From assembly GCA_020638495.1 (NCBI GenBank), contig JACKIN010000005.1:171001-235000 (forward strand): a stretch of 64,000 nt of DNA. The letters are read 5' to 3'. Positions 43,939-52,651 of the stretch are shown in pieces. Each line of letters opens with the position of its first letter. Position 1 is the first letter of the stretch. The notes below the pieces were generated by a model. It made no database searches, was not told where the DNA came from, and worked only from the letters and a program-made list of their open reading frames with translations. Made by a program: the position numbers and the translations under genes. Source of the stretch: Geminicoccaceae bacterium (GTDB lineage: Bacteria; Pseudomonadota; Alphaproteobacteria; Geminicoccales; Geminicoccaceae).

Positions 43939-44042
43939 TGGACTCCTGCTGGCTAGAAGGTGGCGCATCCGGCGAGCTGCCCCGGCCACGGCCCCTGACG
44001 TTTTCCTGGCCGCGCGGGCGCCATCCGAAGTGAGTAACATCC

Positions 44043-45266
44043 TTGACGCTGGTCGTGCAGAAATATGGCGGCACCTCGGTCGCCGATCTAGAGCGCATTC
44101 GCCATGTGGCGGGCCGCGTGGCCCGCGATGTCCGGGCGGGCGAGCGCGTCTGCGTGGTGCTCTCGGCCATGGCCGGCGAGACCAACAAGCTCGTCGGCTG
44201 GGTCGACGGGCTCGATCCGGCCAACTACGACCCGGCCGAGTACGACGTCGTCGTCTCCTCTGGCGAGCAGGTGACGGTCGGGCTCCTGGCGATAGCGCTG
44301 CAGTCGATCGGCGTGCCGGCCCGCTCGTTCACCGGCTGGCAGGCCGGGGTGGCGACCGACGGGGCGCACGGCAAGGCGCGGATCACCGGCATCGACAAGG
44401 CGCCCATCCTGGCGGCGCTCGAGGCCGGCAAGGTGGCCGTGGTCGCCGGGTTCCAGGGCCTGGCGCCGGGCGACCGGCTGGCCACGCTCGGCCGCGGCGG
44501 GTCCGACACCTCGGCCGTCGCCCTGGCGGCGGCGATCGGTGCGGATCGCTGCGACATCTTCACCGACGTGGACGGCGTCTACACGAGCGATCCCCGGATC
44601 GTGACGAAGGCGAGGAAGCTCGACCGCATCACCTACGAGGAGATGCTCGAGCTGGCTTCGCAGGGGGCGAAGGTGCTGCAGACCCGCTCGGTCGCCCTCG
44701 CCATGGCGCACAAGGTGAAGGTACAGGTACTCTCCAGCTTCAGCGACGAGCCCGGCACGCTCGTCGTCGACGAGGATGACATCGTGGAACAGCAAGTCGT
44801 CAGCGGCATCGCCTACAGCCGGGACGAGGCCCGGCTCACCGTGCTCGGCGTGCGCGACCGGCCGGGGATCGCGGCGGCCGTGTTCGGGCCGCTCGCCGCG
44901 GCCGGCATCAATGTCGACATGATCGTCCAGTCGGTGAGCCGCGACGGCGTCAACGCCAACATGACCTTCACGGTGACGCGCAGCGACCTCAAGCGGGCGC
45001 AGGCCGTGCTGGCGGAGCACCAGGCGACCATCGGCTTCGGCGAGATCCTCGTCGACGACGACGTCAGCAAGGTCTCGGTGGTCGGCGTCGGCATGCGCAG
45101 CCATGCCGGCATTGCCCACACCATGTTCCAGACGCTGGCCGACAAGGGCATCAACATCCAGGCGATCTCGACCTCCGAGATCAAGGTGAGCGTGCTGATC
45201 GACGAGGCCTATACCGAGCTCGCCTTGCGTGCGCTGCACACCGCCTACGGGCTCGACGGGAGCTGA
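44043..45266 (+). CDS. lysC: Aspartate kinase
   Basis: 407 residues from a TTG start at 44043, giving LTLVVQKYGGTSVADLERI. Phosphorylates aspartate, the first step toward lysine, threonine, methionine and diaminopimelate. The amino-acid-kinase domain (about 2-245) holds the KYGGTSV nucleotide motif and LGRGGSDTSAVALAAA. Two C-terminal ACT domains follow (about 265-335, 345-407), the usual sites of lysine/threonine feedback inhibition. No separate internal beta-subunit start was examined. It lies 3 bases before the next gene. Confidence 0.97.
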   Translation: MTLVVQKYGGTSVADLERIRHVAGRVARDVRAGERVCVVLSAMAGETNKLVGWVDGLDPANYDPAEYDVVVSSGEQVTVGLLAIALQSIGVPARSFTGWQAGVATDGAHGKARITGIDKAPILAALEAGKVAVVAGFQGLAPGDRLATLGRGGSDTSAVALAAAIGADRCDIFTDVDGVYTSDPRIVTKARKLDRITYEEMLELASQGAKVLQTRSVALAMAHKVKVQVLSSFSDEPGTLVVDEDDIVEQQVVSGIAYSRDEARLTVLGVRDRPGIAAAVFGPLAAAGINVDMIVQSVSRDGVNANMTFTVTRSDLKRAQAVLAEHQATIGFGEILVDDDVSKVSVVGVGMRSHAGIAHTMFQTLADKGINIQAISTSEIKVSVLIDEAYTELALRALHTAYGLDGS

Positions 45267-45269
45267 CGG

Positions 45270-46316
45270 TTGACACATCTGCCGCCCCACCCGCGGCTGC
45301 AGGCGCTCTGGCGTCGTGGCGCCGGGCTGCTCGGCACCGAGACGGCGATCCTGGCAGGGGCCATGACCTGGGTCTCGGAGCGCCACCTCGTGGCGGCGAT
45401 CGGCGAGGCCGGCGGCTTCGGCGTGCTCGCCTGCGGCTCGATGACGCCCGATCTCCTGGCCCGGGAGATCACGGCGACCAAGGCGCTCACCGACCGGCCC
45501 TTCGGCGTCAACCTGATCGTCATGCACCCGGCGCTCGACCGGCTGGTCGAGGTCTGCATGGACCTGCGGGTCGGCCATGTCGTGCTGGCCGGCGGCCTGC
45601 CGCCCGGTGCCGCCATCGCCAAGATCAAGGGCGGCGGCAGCCGGCTCCTGTGCTTCGCGCCGTCGCTGGCGCTCGGCCGGCGGCTGGCGCGCTCCGGCGC
45701 CGACGGGCTGATCATCGAGGGCATGGAGGCGGGCGGGCATATCGGCGCCATCTCGACCGCGGTCCTGGCCCAGGAGATCCTGCCGTTCTTGACCGAGGTG
45801 CCGGTCTTCATCGCCGGCGGCATCGGCCATGGCGAGGCGATCGCGGCCTTCCTGCGCATGGGCGCCTCGGGCGTGCAGATGGGCACGCGCTTCGCCTGCG
45901 CGGTCGAATCGATCGCCCACCCCAAATTCAAGAAGGCCTTCATCCGGGCCGCCGCCCGTGACGCCCAGCCCTCGGTGCAGGTCGACCCCGAGTTCAAGGT
46001 CATTCCGGTCAGGGCGCTCGCCAACAACGGCACGCGCCGCTTCGCCCAGACCCAGGTCGAGGTGATCGGCCGCTACCGGCGGGGCGAGCTGAGCCTCGAG
46101 GAGGCGTCGCTCGCCATCGAGCATTTCTGGGCCGGGGCCCTGCGCCGGGCGGTGGTCGAGGGCGATGTCGAGGAGGGCTCGCTGATGGCCGGCCAGTCGG
46201 TCGGCTTCGTCAAGGCGGAGCAGCCCGTGGCGGAGATCATGGCCGAGCTGGTCGACCAGGCCGAGGCCGCTCTGGGGCGGGCCGACGCGGGGCCGCTCGC
46301 GGCCGTCGGCGCCTGA
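45270..46316 (+). CDS. Nitronate monooxygenase / 2-nitropropane dioxygenase-like flavoprotein
   Basis: 348 residues from a TTG start. A FMN-binding TIM barrel with family motifs: PILAGAMTWVSE-like segment at the start (AILAGAMTWVS), IIEGMEAGGHIG and VPVFIAGGIGHGEAIAA followed by GASGVQMGTRF. The catalytic His of nitronate monooxygenase lies in the EAGGHIG loop. These enzymes oxidise nitronates to aldehydes; related ones are FMN-dependent reductases such as FabK, so the substrate is uncertain. It is inserted between lysC and ptsP, genes that are usually adjacent in alphaproteobacteria. Confidence 0.88.
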   Translation: MTHLPPHPRLQALWRRGAGLLGTETAILAGAMTWVSERHLVAAIGEAGGFGVLACGSMTPDLLAREITATKALTDRPFGVNLIVMHPALDRLVEVCMDLRVGHVVLAGGLPPGAAIAKIKGGGSRLLCFAPSLALGRRLARSGADGLIIEGMEAGGHIGAISTAVLAQEILPFLTEVPVFIAGGIGHGEAIAAFLRMGASGVQMGTRFACAVESIAHPKFKKAFIRAAARDAQPSVQVDPEFKVIPVRALANNGTRRFAQTQVEVIGRYRRGELSLEEASLAIEHFWAGALRRAVVEGDVEEGSLMAGQSVGFVKAEQPVAEIMAELVDQAEAALGRADAGPLAAVGA

Positions 46317-46318
46317 CC

Positions 46319-48649
46319 GTGGCGGCCCCCCGGCGCGGCGGGGAGGCCTCGGCCGAGCGGCGCAGCGCCGAGCTGACCGGGGCGCGGCAGCTCCTGCGGC
46401 GGCTGGTCGAGGTCGTCGCCTTGCCGATCGACCCGCAGGCCCGCCTCGATCGCATCGTGTCGCTGATCGCCGCCAACCTGGTGGCCGAGGTCTGCTCGAT
46501 CTATGCGCTGCGCGCCGGCGAGATGCTCGAGCTCTTCGCCACCGAGGGCCTCGCCCGCGAGGCGGTGCATCGCACCCGCATGGCGGTCGGCCAGGGGCTG
46601 GTCGGCACGATCGCCGCCGCCGGCACGCTGATCAACACGGACGACGCCCAGCATCACCCGAATTTCCGGTTCTTTCCGGAGACCGGCGAGGACGTCTACA
46701 ACTCCTTCCTCGGCGTGCCGGTGGTGCGCACCGGCCGGGTGGTGGGCGTGCTCGTCGTGCAGAACACGGCGCGCAAGAAATACGCCGAGGACGAGGTCGA
46801 GGCGCTGCAGATCATCGCCAGCGTGCTGGCGGAGATGCTGGCCTCGGGCGACCTGGTCGATGTGGACCGCTACACCGACCTGCCGGGCCTCGGCAGCGAG
46901 CAACGCCGGCTGGAAGGGCGCCGGCTGGTCGAGGGGCTGGCCATCGGCCCGGCCTGGCTGCATGCGCCGAAGATCGAGATCACGCGGCTGCTCGCCGACG
47001 ACCCGGTGGCCGAGGCGGCGCGGCTCGAGGCCGCGGTGGAGAGCCTCAGGGAATCGCTCGACGCGATGCTGGAGCGCACCGATCTCGGGGCCGGCGAGCA
47101 TCGGGAGGTGCTCGAGACCTATCGCATGTTCGCGCATGACGGCGGCTGGCGGCGGCGGATGCGCGAGGCGATCGAGACCGGCCTGACCGCCGAGGCCGCG
47201 GTCAAGCGGGTCCAGGAGGACACCAAGCTGCGCATCGGCCATGCCAGCGACGCCTATCTGCGCGAGCGGCTGCTCGATCTCGAGGATCTGGCCGAGCGGC
47301 TGCTGCGCCTGCTCGCCGGCCGCGACAGCCGGCACGAGGCCGGGATGATGCCGCCCGGCTCGATCATCGTCGCCCGCAACCTCTCGGCCGCCGATCTCGT
47401 CGACTACGACCAGAGCAAGATCGGCGGCATCGTGCTCGAGGAGGGCTCGGCGACCGCGCACGTGACGATCGTCGCCCGGGCTTTCGACGTGCCGATGCTC
47501 GGCCGTGTCAGCCGGGCCATGGCGCAGATCGAGGCTGGCGACCTCCTGGCGCTCGACGCGGAGCATGGGCAGGTCTTCCTGCGACCGTCCGACGAGGTGG
47601 TCGAGGCGTTCAAGGATGCGACGCGGGCGCGCGAGGAGCGCCGGCGCCTGTTCGGCAGCCTCAAGGGCGAGCCGTCGGTCACCGCCGATGGCATGCCGGT
47701 GAAGCTTTCGATCAATGCCGGCTTCCTCATCGACCTCGGCGAGCTCGATACCACCGGGGCCGAAGGTGTCGGGCTCTTCCGCACCGAGCTCAGCTTCATG
47801 TCGCGCCCCGATTTCCACGATCCGCGCGTGCAGGCCGAGTACTACGCGACGGTGCTCGACCGGGCCGGCGGGCGGCCGGTCTGCTTTCGCACCCTCGATA
47901 TCGGCAGCGACAAGCAGCTGCCGTATTTCCGCATGCCGGCGGAGGAGAACCCGGCGATGGGCTGGCGGGCGCTGCGCCTGACGCTCGACCGCCCGGTCAT
48001 TCTCCGCCACCAGCTCCGCGCCCTGCTCGAGGCGGCTGCCGGCCGGCCACTGCTGCGGGTGATGTTCCCGATGGTCGCCGAGGTCGCGGAGCTGCGCGCC
48101 GCCAGGCATCTGCTCGAGCTCGAGCGGCGTCGGGCCGAGGCGCGCGGCCAGGCGCTGCCGGAGCGGATCGAGGTGGGGGCGATGATGGAGGTGCCCTCGC
48201 TCTACTGGCAGCTCCCGGTGCTCCTGCGCGAGATCGATTTCCTCTCGGTCGGCAGCAACGACCTCCTGCAGTTCCTGTTCGCCTGCGACCGCGGCTCCCA
48301 GGTGCTCGGCGACCGCTACGACGTGCTGTCGCCGCCGGCGCTCGGCTTCCTGCGCGGCCTGGTCGAGCACTGCCGGGCAGCCGGCGTGCCGCTCGCGGTC
48401 TGCGGCGAGATGGCCAGCCGGCCGATCGAGGCCATGGCGCTGGTCGGCCTCGGCGTGCGCCGCCTGTCGCTGTCCCCGGCCCAGATCGGCCCGGTCAAGG
48501 TGATGTTGCGCTCCCTTGATGCGGGCCGGCTGAGCGACTACCTCCATGGCTTGCTGGACCTGCCGGACCACAGCCTCAGGCGCCGCCTGCTCGCCTATGC
48601 GCACGATCATGGGGTGGCACTGCCCGACCACACGTTTCGCGCGATTTGA
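46319..48649 (+). CDS. ptsP: PTS-Ntr enzyme I (phosphoenolpyruvate-protein phosphotransferase, GAF-linked)
   Basis: 776 residues. The N-terminal GAF domain (about 25-180) is the nitrogen-status sensor that binds glutamine. Then come the PEP-utiliser N-domain (about 195-330), phospho-His domain with H381 (EEGSATAHVTIVARA), and the C-terminal PEP-binding TIM barrel with C695 (AVCGEMASRP). It takes phosphate from PEP and passes it to NPr and EIIA-Ntr, regulating potassium, carbon and nitrogen metabolism. GTG start 3 bases after the upstream stop. It is a long-standing neighbour of lysC in alphaproteobacteria. Confidence 0.95.
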   Translation: MAAPRRGGEASAERRSAELTGARQLLRRLVEVVALPIDPQARLDRIVSLIAANLVAEVCSIYALRAGEMLELFATEGLAREAVHRTRMAVGQGLVGTIAAAGTLINTDDAQHHPNFRFFPETGEDVYNSFLGVPVVRTGRVVGVLVVQNTARKKYAEDEVEALQIIASVLAEMLASGDLVDVDRYTDLPGLGSEQRRLEGRRLVEGLAIGPAWLHAPKIEITRLLADDPVAEAARLEAAVESLRESLDAMLERTDLGAGEHREVLETYRMFAHDGGWRRRMREAIETGLTAEAAVKRVQEDTKLRIGHASDAYLRERLLDLEDLAERLLRLLAGRDSRHEAGMMPPGSIIVARNLSAADLVDYDQSKIGGIVLEEGSATAHVTIVARAFDVPMLGRVSRAMAQIEAGDLLALDAEHGQVFLRPSDEVVEAFKDATRAREERRRLFGSLKGEPSVTADGMPVKLSINAGFLIDLGELDTTGAEGVGLFRTELSFMSRPDFHDPRVQAEYYATVLDRAGGRPVCFRTLDIGSDKQLPYFRMPAEENPAMGWRALRLTLDRPVILRHQLRALLEAAAGRPLLRVMFPMVAEVAELRAARHLLELERRRAEARGQALPERIEVGAMMEVPSLYWQLPVLLREIDFLSVGSNDLLQFLFACDRGSQVLGDRYDVLSPPALGFLRGLVEHCRAAGVPLAVCGEMASRPIEAMALVGLGVRRLSLSPAQIGPVKVMLRSLDAGRLSDYLHGLLDLPDHSLRRRLLAYAHDHGVALPDHTFRAI

Positions 48650-48811
48650 GCACCGGCCGGCTGGGACCCGATCGGGGTTTGGCTGTGGCGGTGTGGTTTG
48701 CTATGGAGGACTCGCCTCGGGTGGTAACCCAGCGCTGAGCTCGCTCCGCAGTGTGCAACTCTGGGTTCGAGGCTTCGTCTCGGCCCGCCTGTTCAGGACG
48801 TTTGCCAAACC

Positions 48812-50044
48812 GTGTCCCGTCGCGCGCCCTCTCCCGAGCCGGCCATCGATACTTCCGCCCAGCGGCTCGTCGCCGTCGGCCGCCATTTGCGTGAGGCGCG
48901 CCAGCAGCGCGGCGAGGATCTCTACGACGTCGCCGACTATCTCAGGATCAAGCCCTCCTATCTCTTCGCGCTCGAGGAGGGCGATCTTTCGGCCATGCCC
49001 GGCCGGGCCTATGCGATGGGCTTCCTGCGCAGCTATGCCGATCACCTGGGCTTCGACGGCACCGAGGTGGTGCATGGCCTCCGGGTCGGGCTGGCGGCGG
49101 ATGCCGAGCAGGAGCTGAACGTCCGCCAGCCGGCGGCCGAGAACCGCCTGCCGAGCCTGTCGCTGGTCGTCCTCGGCCTCGTGCTCGGCGGCCTCGCCTA
49201 TGGCGGCTGGTACGCCGTCCAGGCCGGCGGTGGCGACGTGCTGCAGCGGGTCAGAGCCCTGCCGGGCGAGATCGGCCAGTATGCCGCGACCCTGTTCGAC
49301 GACGCCGAGGCGCCGCCCCGAGTGGTCGAGCCGACCGCCGGCGATCGGCCGGCGCCGGCCCAGCCGACCGTGACGGCGGCGGTCCCGGCACCGCCGGAGT
49401 CGCCGAAGCCGGTGCAGGGGCTACCGGAGACCGCGCCGGTGAGCGGCGTCATTGCCCGCACGGCGCCGCCTGCCGGCGCTGTGGTCGCGGGCGCCGACGG
49501 TCAGCCGCCCGCGCCCGGCCTGCGGCCGAGCGAGGCCTATGTGCCCGAGGCGGCCGCGGCCGAGCCGCCGGCCGCCGGGCCGCTGGCCGATCTCGTGCTC
49601 GATGCCGAGGCAGAGCGGGCGGCCGCCGTCCGCCGGCAGGACGATGCGCCGGCCGAGCCCGACACAGCGGGCGATCTGCTCGCCGCCCTCGAGGTTCCCG
49701 CCGCCGAGCCGGATGCCGACGCGTCGGCACCGGCCAGCGGGACGCTCTTCGGCGCCGGGGCGGCCGACGGCGCCGGGAGCGACGGGCGGGTCGTCCTTCT
49801 GGCCCGCGAGGCGAGCTGGATCCAGGTGCAGAGCCCGGCCCGCGACTACGTCACCAGCCGGACCCTCGAGCCGGGCGACCGCTTCGTCATTCCCGACCGC
49901 AACGATCTGGCGCTCTGGACCGGCAATGCCGGGGGGCTGGAGGTCTGGGTCGACGGCGAGAAGGTCGGCACGCTCGGGCGAAGCGGGGCCGTGGTGCGCG
50001 ACGTCTCGCTGGCGCCCGATTCCCTCCTGACCCGGCTGCGCTGA
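48812..50044 (+). CDS. RodZ-like HTH and DUF4115 membrane protein
   Basis: 410 residues from a GTG start. N-terminal helix-turn-helix (about 18-95, VGRHLREARQQRGEDLYDVA) of the HTH_25 type, one membrane helix (about 112-134, LSLVVLGLVLGGLAYGGW), a long Ala/Pro-rich periplasmic linker (about 165-320), and a C-terminal DUF4115 beta domain (REASWIQVQSPA to VRDVSLAP). RodZ couples MreB filaments to the cell-wall synthesis machinery. It lies 5 bases ahead of ispG, a pairing conserved in many proteobacteria. The 162 bases upstream, to ptsP, probably hold its promoter. Confidence 0.9.
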   Translation: MSRRAPSPEPAIDTSAQRLVAVGRHLREARQQRGEDLYDVADYLRIKPSYLFALEEGDLSAMPGRAYAMGFLRSYADHLGFDGTEVVHGLRVGLAADAEQELNVRQPAAENRLPSLSLVVLGLVLGGLAYGGWYAVQAGGGDVLQRVRALPGEIGQYAATLFDDAEAPPRVVEPTAGDRPAPAQPTVTAAVPAPPESPKPVQGLPETAPVSGVIARTAPPAGAVVAGADGQPPAPGLRPSEAYVPEAAAAEPPAAGPLADLVLDAEAERAAAVRRQDDAPAEPDTAGDLLAALEVPAAEPDADASAPASGTLFGAGAADGAGSDGRVVLLAREASWIQVQSPARDYVTSRTLEPGDRFVIPDRNDLALWTGNAGGLEVWVDGEKVGTLGRSGAVVRDVSLAPDSLLTRLR

Positions 50045-50049
50045 CCGAG

Positions 50050-51288
50050 ATGGTGGCCCTGGCCCAGGTGCATCGGCGGTCGACCACGCCTGTCCGCGTC
50101 GGAACCGTCACCATTGGCGGGGGCGCGCCGGTTGTCGTCCAGTCGATGACCAACACCGACACCTCGGACCTCGACGCCACCTGCCGACAGGTGATCGAGC
50201 TGGCCCAGGCGGGCTCGGAGATCGTCCGGGTCACGGTCAATGACGAGCCGGCGGCGCGCGCGGTGCCGCGCTTGCGCGAGCGGCTCGATCTCCTGGGTCA
50301 CAGCGTCCCGCTGGTCGGCGATTTTCATTACAACGGCCACCGCCTGCTGGCGGCGGTGCCGGAGCTGGGCGCGAGCCTTGCCAAGCTCCGGATCAACCCG
50401 GGCAATGTCGGCTTCGGCGACAAGCGCGACCGGCAGTTCGAGGCGATGATCGAGGCGGCGCTGGTGGCCGGCCGGCCGGTCCGGATCGGCGTCAACTGGG
50501 GCTCGCTCGACCAGGCCCTGGCCGCCCGGCTGATGGACGAGAACGCCAGCTCGCCGGTGCCCGAGAGCGCCGATTTCGTGCTGCGCGAGGCGCTCGTCCG
50601 CTCCGCCCTCGAGAGCGCGGCACATGCCGAGCGGATGGGCCTCGGCGCCGACCGGATCGTCATCTCGGCCAAGGTGAGCCGCGTTCCGGACCTGATCGCC
50701 GTCTATCGCGAGCTCGCCCGGCGCAGCACCTACGCGCTGCATCTCGGCCTCACCGAGGCGGGCATGGGCTCGAAGGGGATCGCGGCGAGCGCTGCCGCCC
50801 TTTCGGTCCTCCTCACCGACGGCATCGGCGACACCATCCGCTGCTCCCTGACGCCGCGACCCGGCGAGAGCCGGACCACCGAGGTCCGGGTCTGCCAGGA
50901 GATCCTGCAGTCCCTGGGCCTGCGCAGCTTTGCGCCCGAGGTGGCCGCCTGCCCGGGCTGCGGGCGCACGACCAGCACGTTCTTCCAGGAGCTGGCGCTC
51001 AGGATCGAGACCTATCTGGCCCGGCAGATGCCGGTCTGGCGGGCGAGCTATCCCGGGATCGAGGGGCTCAAGGTCGCGGTGATGGGCTGCATCGTCAACG
51101 GGCCCGGCGAGAGCAAGCACGCCGATATCGGCATCAGCCTTCCCGGCACCGGCGAGAGCCCGGTGGCGCCGGTCTTCATCGACGGGGCGAAGGCCACGAC
51201 GCTGCGCGGCGAGCATATCGCCGAGGAGTTCCAGGCCCTGGTCGAGCGCTATGTCGAGGAGCGCTTCGGCGAGCGGCCGGCTGCCTGA
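50050..51288 (+). CDS. ispG: 4-hydroxy-3-methylbut-2-enyl diphosphate synthase (IspG/GcpE)
   Basis: 412 residues. Reduces MEcPP to HMBPP in the MEP isoprenoid pathway. The N-terminal TIM barrel starts VQSMTNTDTSDLDAT and LRINPGNVG; the C-terminal [4Fe-4S] domain has ligands C-x2-C in ACPGCGRTTS plus the Cys and Glu of GCIVNGPGES. The MEP pathway is thus present; in this window a DRL-related oxidoreductase is also encoded at 11764-12951, but it is far away. ATG at 50050 follows rodZ by 5 bases, so they form one operon with hisS (33 bases downstream). Confidence 0.97.
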   Translation: MVALAQVHRRSTTPVRVGTVTIGGGAPVVVQSMTNTDTSDLDATCRQVIELAQAGSEIVRVTVNDEPAARAVPRLRERLDLLGHSVPLVGDFHYNGHRLLAAVPELGASLAKLRINPGNVGFGDKRDRQFEAMIEAALVAGRPVRIGVNWGSLDQALAARLMDENASSPVPESADFVLREALVRSALESAAHAERMGLGADRIVISAKVSRVPDLIAVYRELARRSTYALHLGLTEAGMGSKGIAASAAALSVLLTDGIGDTIRCSLTPRPGESRTTEVRVCQEILQSLGLRSFAPEVAACPGCGRTTSTFFQELALRIETYLARQMPVWRASYPGIEGLKVAVMGCIVNGPGESKHADIGISLPGTGESPVAPVFIDGAKATTLRGEHIAEEFQALVERYVEERFGERPAA

Positions 51289-51321
51289 CCCCCGTTTTCC
51301 GTTCCAGAAGGTTGAGGATTC

Positions 51322-52560
51322 ATGGCCACCGCCCGGCCGGTACGCGGCACGCACGATCTCTTCGGCGAGACCATCCGCCGCCACCGGCACGTCATCGAGA
51401 CCGGTCGCGCCGTCTCGGCGCTCTACGGCTACGAGGAGATCGCGACACCGGTCTTCGAGTTCACCGAGGTCTTCCTGCGGACGCTCGGCGACACCTCGGA
51501 CGTGGTGACGAAGGAGATGTACACCTTCGAGGATCGGGGCGGCGAGAGCCTGACGCTCCGCCCCGAGAACACCGCGGGCGTGGCGCGGGCGGCCATCTCC
51601 AACGGCCTGCTGCAGGGCCTGCCGCTCAAGTTCTTCTATGCCGGACCGATGTTCCGCTACGAGCGGCCGCAGAAAGGCCGCATGCGGCAGTTCCACCAGA
51701 TCGGCATCGAGCTCATCGGCGCACCGGAGCCGCAGGGCGACGTCGAGGTCATCGCCGTGGGTGCGATGATCCTCGAGCGGCTGGGGGTGGCGGGGCACGT
51801 CACGCTCGAGCTCAACACGCTGGGCGACCCGGCGAGCCGGCAGGCCTATCGCGAGGAGCTGGTGCGCTATCTCGAGGGCTATCGCGACCGGCTCTCGGAG
51901 GACAGCCTGGCGCGCCTCGGCCGCAACCCGATGCGCATCCTCGACAGCAAGGACGAGGGCGACCGGCAGGTTGTCGAGGGCGCTCCCCGGCTCGAGGATT
52001 CGCTCAACGACGCGAGCCGCGATTTCTTCGAGGCGGTGCGGGACGGGCTCGACGAGCTGGGGCTCGCCTACCGCCTGAACCCGCGGCTGGTGCGCGGGCT
52101 CGACTACTACACCCACACGGCCTTCGAGTTCACGACCGATCAGCTCGGCGCGCAGGGGGCGGTGATCGCCGGCGGCCGCTATGACGGGCTGGTCGAGGAG
52201 ATCGGCGGGCCGCCGACGCCCGGGGTCGGGTGGGCGGCCGGGGTCGAGCGGCTGGCGCTGCTCGCCGGCCGCGAAGAGGTGCGGGCCCGGCCCGTCGCGA
52301 TCGTGCCGATCGGCCCGGCCGCCGAGAAGGCGGCACGGCTGCTGGCGGCCGAGCTGCGGTCGGCCGGGATCGCCGTCGAGCTCGCGTTCAAGGGCAAGCC
52401 GGGCCAGCGCATGAAGCGTGCCGACCGGGCGGCTGCCCGGGTCGCGCTCTCGCTCGGCGACGACGAGCTGGCTTCCGGCGTCGTCAAGCTGCGCGATCTC
52501 GACAGCGGCGAGGAGCAGGTGCTGCCGCGGAGCGAGCTGGTCCGCCACCTCGCGGTCTGA
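51322..52560 (+). CDS. hisS: Histidyl-tRNA synthetase
   Basis: 412 residues, near normal length. A class II synthetase. Motif features: VRGTHDLFGE at the N-terminus, LRPENTAGVARA (motif 2 region with MFRYERPQKGRMRQFHQ), His-binding RGLDYYTHTAFEF, and GGRYDGLVEEIGG with the motif 3 region GVGWAAGVERLALL. A short C-terminal anticodon-binding domain follows (about 320-412, VAIVPIGPAAEKAA). GTTGAGGATTC just upstream of the ATG supplies the ribosome-binding site. Confidence 0.97.
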   Translation: MATARPVRGTHDLFGETIRRHRHVIETGRAVSALYGYEEIATPVFEFTEVFLRTLGDTSDVVTKEMYTFEDRGGESLTLRPENTAGVARAAISNGLLQGLPLKFFYAGPMFRYERPQKGRMRQFHQIGIELIGAPEPQGDVEVIAVGAMILERLGVAGHVTLELNTLGDPASRQAYREELVRYLEGYRDRLSEDSLARLGRNPMRILDSKDEGDRQVVEGAPRLEDSLNDASRDFFEAVRDGLDELGLAYRLNPRLVRGLDYYTHTAFEFTTDQLGAQGAVIAGGRYDGLVEEIGGPPTPGVGWAAGVERLALLAGREEVRARPVAIVPIGPAAEKAARLLAAELRSAGIAVELAFKGKPGQRMKRADRAAARVALSLGDDELASGVVKLRDLDSGEEQVLPRSELVRHLAV

Positions 52561-52564
52561 ATTC

Positions 52565-52615
52565 GCGACAGGTTCGTGACAGAACTTTGACGGTGGCCAT
52601 CGAACCGCGCTAAGT
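52565..52615 (+). promoter_or_regulatory. Pho-box-like repeats with -35/-10 promoter ahead of the Na/Pi gene
   Basis: Three 7-base units recur every 11 bases: GCGACAG (52565-52571), GTGACAG (52576-52582) and TTGACGG (52587-52593). The unit spacing (7 + 4) matches Pho boxes (CTGTCAT-N4-CTGTCAT) read on the opposite strand. TTGACG (52587-52592) with a 17-base spacer and CTAAGT (52610-52615) forms a plausible promoter for the phosphate-transporter-like gene at 52652. Spacing is read directly; PhoB binding is inferred and the orientation is reversed from usual. Confidence 0.45.
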
Positions 52616-52651
52616 CCGGAGGCTGACGCGGATATTCGGGGTGTTGGCCAG

